Below are positions 6,566-8,932 of a stretch of DNA of 8,932 bases, one piece after another; within the stretch, counting starts at the first letter, position 1, and each line of letters begins with the position of its first letter. The stretch comes from Pseudomonas sp. (lineage in GTDB: Bacteria > Pseudomonadota > Gammaproteobacteria > Pseudomonadales > Pseudomonadaceae). The stretch lies in the NCBI GenBank assembly GCA_003527165.1, contig DPSI01000480.1, positions 1-8,932 on the forward strand. The letters are read 5' to 3'. The notes under the pieces were generated by a model, which was given only the letters and a program-made list of their open reading frames with translations, was not told where the DNA came from and did not search any database. The translations under genes and the position numbers were made by a program.

Positions 6566-6714
6566 TCAGGATTCGGGCCGGATACGCAAGAACTGGCTCA
6601 TGTCCCTCATGCTGAACTCGAACTGCACCCGGTCGCCGATCCTGAGTCCCCTACAGGTGCTCGGGTAGCGCCTCGAACTCCTTCGTCATGGCAAGCCAGT
6701 CGGGTTCTGTTCAT
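6566..6714 (-). pseudogene. Remnant of a CusF-like copper-binding periplasmic protein gene
   Basis: Three pieces of one gene in three frames. The start is an ATG at 6714 (reading MNRTRLA) with a good AAGGAA ribosome binding site seven bases upstream (6722-6727). From 6698 a second frame reads [15 protein letters not shown] and hits a TAG at 6651-6653; its WxAMT core matches the copper-binding WPxMTM motif of CusF. From 6649 a third frame reads GLRIGDRVQFEFSM and continues to a TGA at 6566-6568, as at a CusF C-terminus. The simplest history is an internal deletion joining the signal-peptide region to the metal motif, plus a single-base insertion near 6653. The second Met of the motif is also replaced by Lys. 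Intact CusF binds Cu(I)/Ag(I) and hands it to the CusCBA pump; this copy cannot. It overlaps the end of cusA. Confidence 0.7.
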
Positions 6715-8932
6715 GAGGGGTTTCCTTGTTTGGCTCGGGATCTCGCAGAGCGGGTCGGCGCATCAGTCGATACGCCGCCGGAATCACGAACAGCGACAAC
6801 AGCGGCGCGCTGAGCATGCCACCGACCATGGGCGCGGCAATGCGGCTCATCACCTCGCTGCCAGTGCCACCGCCCCAGAGAATCGGCAACAGTCCAGCCA
6901 CGATCACCGCTACCGTCATCGCCTTGGGCCGTACCCGCTGCACCGCACCTTCACGGATGGCCATGCGCAGCGCCGTTTCATCGCGCTGCCCGGCCTGCTG
7001 CTGGTCGACCCAGGCGTTTTTCAGATAGAGCAGCATAATCACGCCGAACTCCGCGGCCACGCCAGCCAACGCGATGAAGCCCACGCCGGTGGCCACCGAG
7101 AGGTTGTAGCTCATCAGATAGAGAAACCAAACCCCGCCGGTAAGAGCAAACGGAAGCGTCAGCATGATCAGCAGCGCTTCGTCGAAACGGCCGAAGGTCA
7201 GATAGAGCAGCACGAAGATAATCACCAGCGTCGCCGGCACCAGCAGTTTGAGGCGGGCGTTGGCGCGCTCGAGGTATTCGAACTGACCGGAATAGCTGAG
7301 GCTCATGCCCGGTTGCAGGGGTACCTTGGCGCTGACCGCCTCGCGCAGATCGGCCACCACCGAAGCGATGTCGCGGCCACGCACGTCGACGTACACCCAG
7401 CCGGTGAGCCTTGCGTTCTCGCTGCGCAGCATCGGCGGGCCGTCGCTGACCCGTATGCGCGACACGCTACCCAGGGTGATCTGACTGCCTTGGGGCGTGA
7501 GAATCGGCAATTGCTCCAGCGCGTGAGGCGAGTCGCGCCATTCACGCGGATAGCGCACGCTGATAGGGTAGCGCGCCAGTCCCTCGACTGTCTCGCCGAT
7601 GGTTTCGCCGCCGATGGCACCGGCCACGATGGACTGCACGTCGGCGATGTTGAGCCCGTAGCGCGCCGCATCCCGGCGATCGATGTCGATATCGATGTAG
7701 TGTCCGCCCACCAGCCGCTCGGCCAATGCCGAGCTGACACCCGGCACGCCCTTGGCCACCGTCTCCACCTGCTGGCTGATGCGGTCGATCTCCTCCAGGT
7801 TGGCCCCGGCGATCTTGACCCCGATCGGGCTCTTGATGCCGGTGGCGAGCATGTCGATGCGGTTGCGGATCGGTGGAATCCAGATATTGGTCAGGCCCGG
7901 CACCTGCACCGCGCGATCCAGCTCATCCACCAACCTTTCCGGTGTCATTCCGTTGCGCCATTGATCCCTGGGTTTGAATTGGATAGTGGTCTCGAACATC
8001 TCCAGCGGCGCCGGGTCGGTGGCGGACTCAGCGCGGCCGGCCTTGCCGAACACCTGGGCAACCTCCGGCACGCTGCGAATCATCCGATCGGTCTGCTGCA
8101 GCAGCTGCGCGGCCTTGTGCGCCGACAGCCCCGGTAGCGCCGAAGGCATGTAGAGCAGGTCGCCCTCGTCCATCGGCGGCAGAAACTCCCCGCCCAGACG
8201 GGTCATCGGCCACAGTGTGGTGGCGAGCACCAGCAGCGCCACGGCGATGGTGGCCTTCGGGTACGCCAGTACCCCTTCCAAGGCCGGTCGGTAGAAACGG
8301 ATCAGGCCGCGATTGATCGGGTTGCGAGACTCGTCGGGGAGACGCCCGCGGATCCAGTAGCCCATCAATACCGGCACCAATGTGACTGAGAGGCCGGCCG
8401 CGGCGGCCATGGCATAGGTCTTGGTGAACGCCAGCGGCCCAAAGAGCCGGCCCTCCTGCGCTTCGAGCGTGAACACCGGGATGAATGACAAGGTAATGAT
8501 CAGCAGGCAGAAGAACAGCGCCGGGCCCACTTCCTGCGCCGCCGCCGTCATCACCCGCCAGTGTTCGTCACCTGCCAATATCCTGCCCGGATTGGCGTGG
8601 CGCCAGGCTTCAGCCTTCTTGTGCGCATTCTCGATCATCACCACCGCCGCATCGACCATGGCGCCGATGGCGATGGCGATACCGCCGAGGGACATGATGT
8701 TGGCGTTGGTGCCCTGGTAACGCATCACCGCGAAGGCGATCAGCACACCGACTGGCAGCGAGACGATGGCCACCAGCGACGAACGCAGGTGCCAGAGAAA
8801 CACCCCGCATACCAGCGCGACGACGACGAACTCTTCCAGCAGCTTGAAGCCAAGGTTCTCCACGGCGCGGTCGATGAGCTGGCTACGGTCGTAAGTGGTG
8901 ACGATCTCGACACCTGCCGGCAGGCTCTTGCG
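6686..8932 (-). CDS. cusA: CusA Cu(I)/Ag(I) efflux RND transporter, 5' end beyond window
   Basis: The inner-membrane heavy-metal RND pump of a CusCBA complex, which moves Cu(I) and Ag(I) across the envelope using protons. The frame is open to the right edge, beginning [17 protein letters not shown]; 748 residues are visible and roughly 310 N-terminal ones are missing. Numbered from the first visible codon, Met262 (LLYMPS), Met312 (PLEMFE) and Met361 (NRIDML) have the same spacing as the three-methionine site Met573/623/672 of E. coli CusA, and the Glu after the second Met is kept. This argues for copper/silver over the zinc/cobalt/cadmium CzcA type. The proton-relay residues are also present: Asp94 in GAMVDAAVV, Glu in GVAAEFGV and Lys in RPKAMTV. 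The last residues (about HEQNPTGLP) read into the scar of the cusF-like gene, so the native C-terminus is probably altered. It converges on arsJ. Confidence 0.96.
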   Translation of the reverse strand, partial: RKSLPAGVEIVTTYDRSQLIDRAVENLGFKLLEEFVVVALVCGVFLWHLRSSLVAIVSLPVGVLIAFAVMRYQGTNANIMSLGGIAIAIGAMVDAAVVMIENAHKKAEAWRHANPGRILAGDEHWRVMTAAAQEVGPALFFCLLIITLSFIPVFTLEAQEGRLFGPLAFTKTYAMAAAAGLSVTLVPVLMGYWIRGRLPDESRNPINRGLIRFYRPALEGVLAYPKATIAVALLVLATTLWPMTRLGGEFLPPMDEGDLLYMPSALPGLSAHKAAQLLQQTDRMIRSVPEVAQVFGKAGRAESATDPAPLEMFETTIQFKPRDQWRNGMTPERLVDELDRAVQVPGLTNIWIPPIRNRIDMLATGIKSPIGVKIAGANLEEIDRISQQVETVAKGVPGVSSALAERLVGGHYIDIDIDRRDAARYGLNIADVQSIVAGAIGGETIGETVEGLARYPISVRYPREWRDSPHALEQLPILTPQGSQITLGSVSRIRVSDGPPMLRSENARLTGWVYVDVRGRDIASVVADLREAVSAKVPLQPGMSLSYSGQFEYLERANARLKLLVPATLVIIFVLLYLTFGRFDEALLIMLTLPFALTGGVWFLYLMSYNLSVATGVGFIALAGVAAEFGVIMLLYLKNAWVDQQQAGQRDETALRMAIREGAVQRVRPKAMTVAVIVAGLLPILWGGGTGSEVMSRIAAPMVGGMLSAPLLSLFVIPAAYRLMRRPALRDPEPNKETPHEQNPTGLP

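Noticed and set aside
6560..6585. CCGG repeats after the arsJ stop as a terminator
   Set aside because: The possible stem is only four base pairs with a long loop and no T run, and the bases belong to the cusF-like remnant.
6713..8137. Long plus-strand open frame of 474 codons opposite cusA
   Set aside because: It is antisense to a strongly conserved RND pump, rich in His, Arg, Gln and Ala as expected for a shadow frame in GC-rich DNA, and has no recognisable domain or ribosome binding site.
1..8932. CRISPR array, insertion sequence ends, tRNA or rRNA genes
   Set aside because: No regularly spaced repeats, transposase, terminal inverted repeats, tRNA-like cloverleaf or rRNA sequence was seen by eye on either strand.

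Overview
The window is a metal-resistance segment from a GC-rich gammaproteobacterium. It is most likely a Pseudomonas or Stutzerimonas type, judging from codon use, the character of the protein sequences and the gene set; no species marker is present. It holds two systems: an arsenic block of two divergent transcription units around one control region, and the 3' part of a copper/silver RND efflux operon that converges on it.

Layout, left to right. 1-215: no convincing intact gene. 216/228-956 (+): a ZIP-like eight-helix membrane protein with no ATG start and a doubtful 5' end. 967-2046 (-): acr3, the arsenite efflux carrier. 2047-2248: a divergent control region with two matching promoters, each carrying a CATATG core in its spacer. 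2249-6559 (+): an arsenic operon in the order arsR, arsH, a dual-specificity-type phosphatase, a YnfA-family small membrane protein, an ArsJ-associated GAPDH, and arsJ. 6566-6714 (-): a broken cusF-like copper chaperone gene. 6686-8932 (-): cusA, whose N-terminal third lies beyond the right edge.

How it works together. ArsR would repress both promoters until arsenite binds its cysteines. Arsenate can be removed without reduction: the GAPDH makes 1-arseno-3-phosphoglycerate and ArsJ exports it, a two-protein pathway known from Pseudomonas aeruginosa. Arsenite leaves through Acr3. ArsH oxidises trivalent organoarsenicals. No arsC-type arsenate reductase is visible, so arsenite would have to come from outside, from a reductase elsewhere, or (speculatively) from the HCX5R phosphatase. 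The phosphatase and the YnfA protein are built into the operon but have no established arsenic role that I know of; they are the least explained parts.

The right-hand part shows decay. The cusF-like gene keeps its ribosome binding site and first codons, has lost its middle, and is frameshifted again in its C-terminal half. The tail of CusA reads into this scar. Together with the irregular 5' end of the first gene, this suggests an accessory region shaped by recombination.
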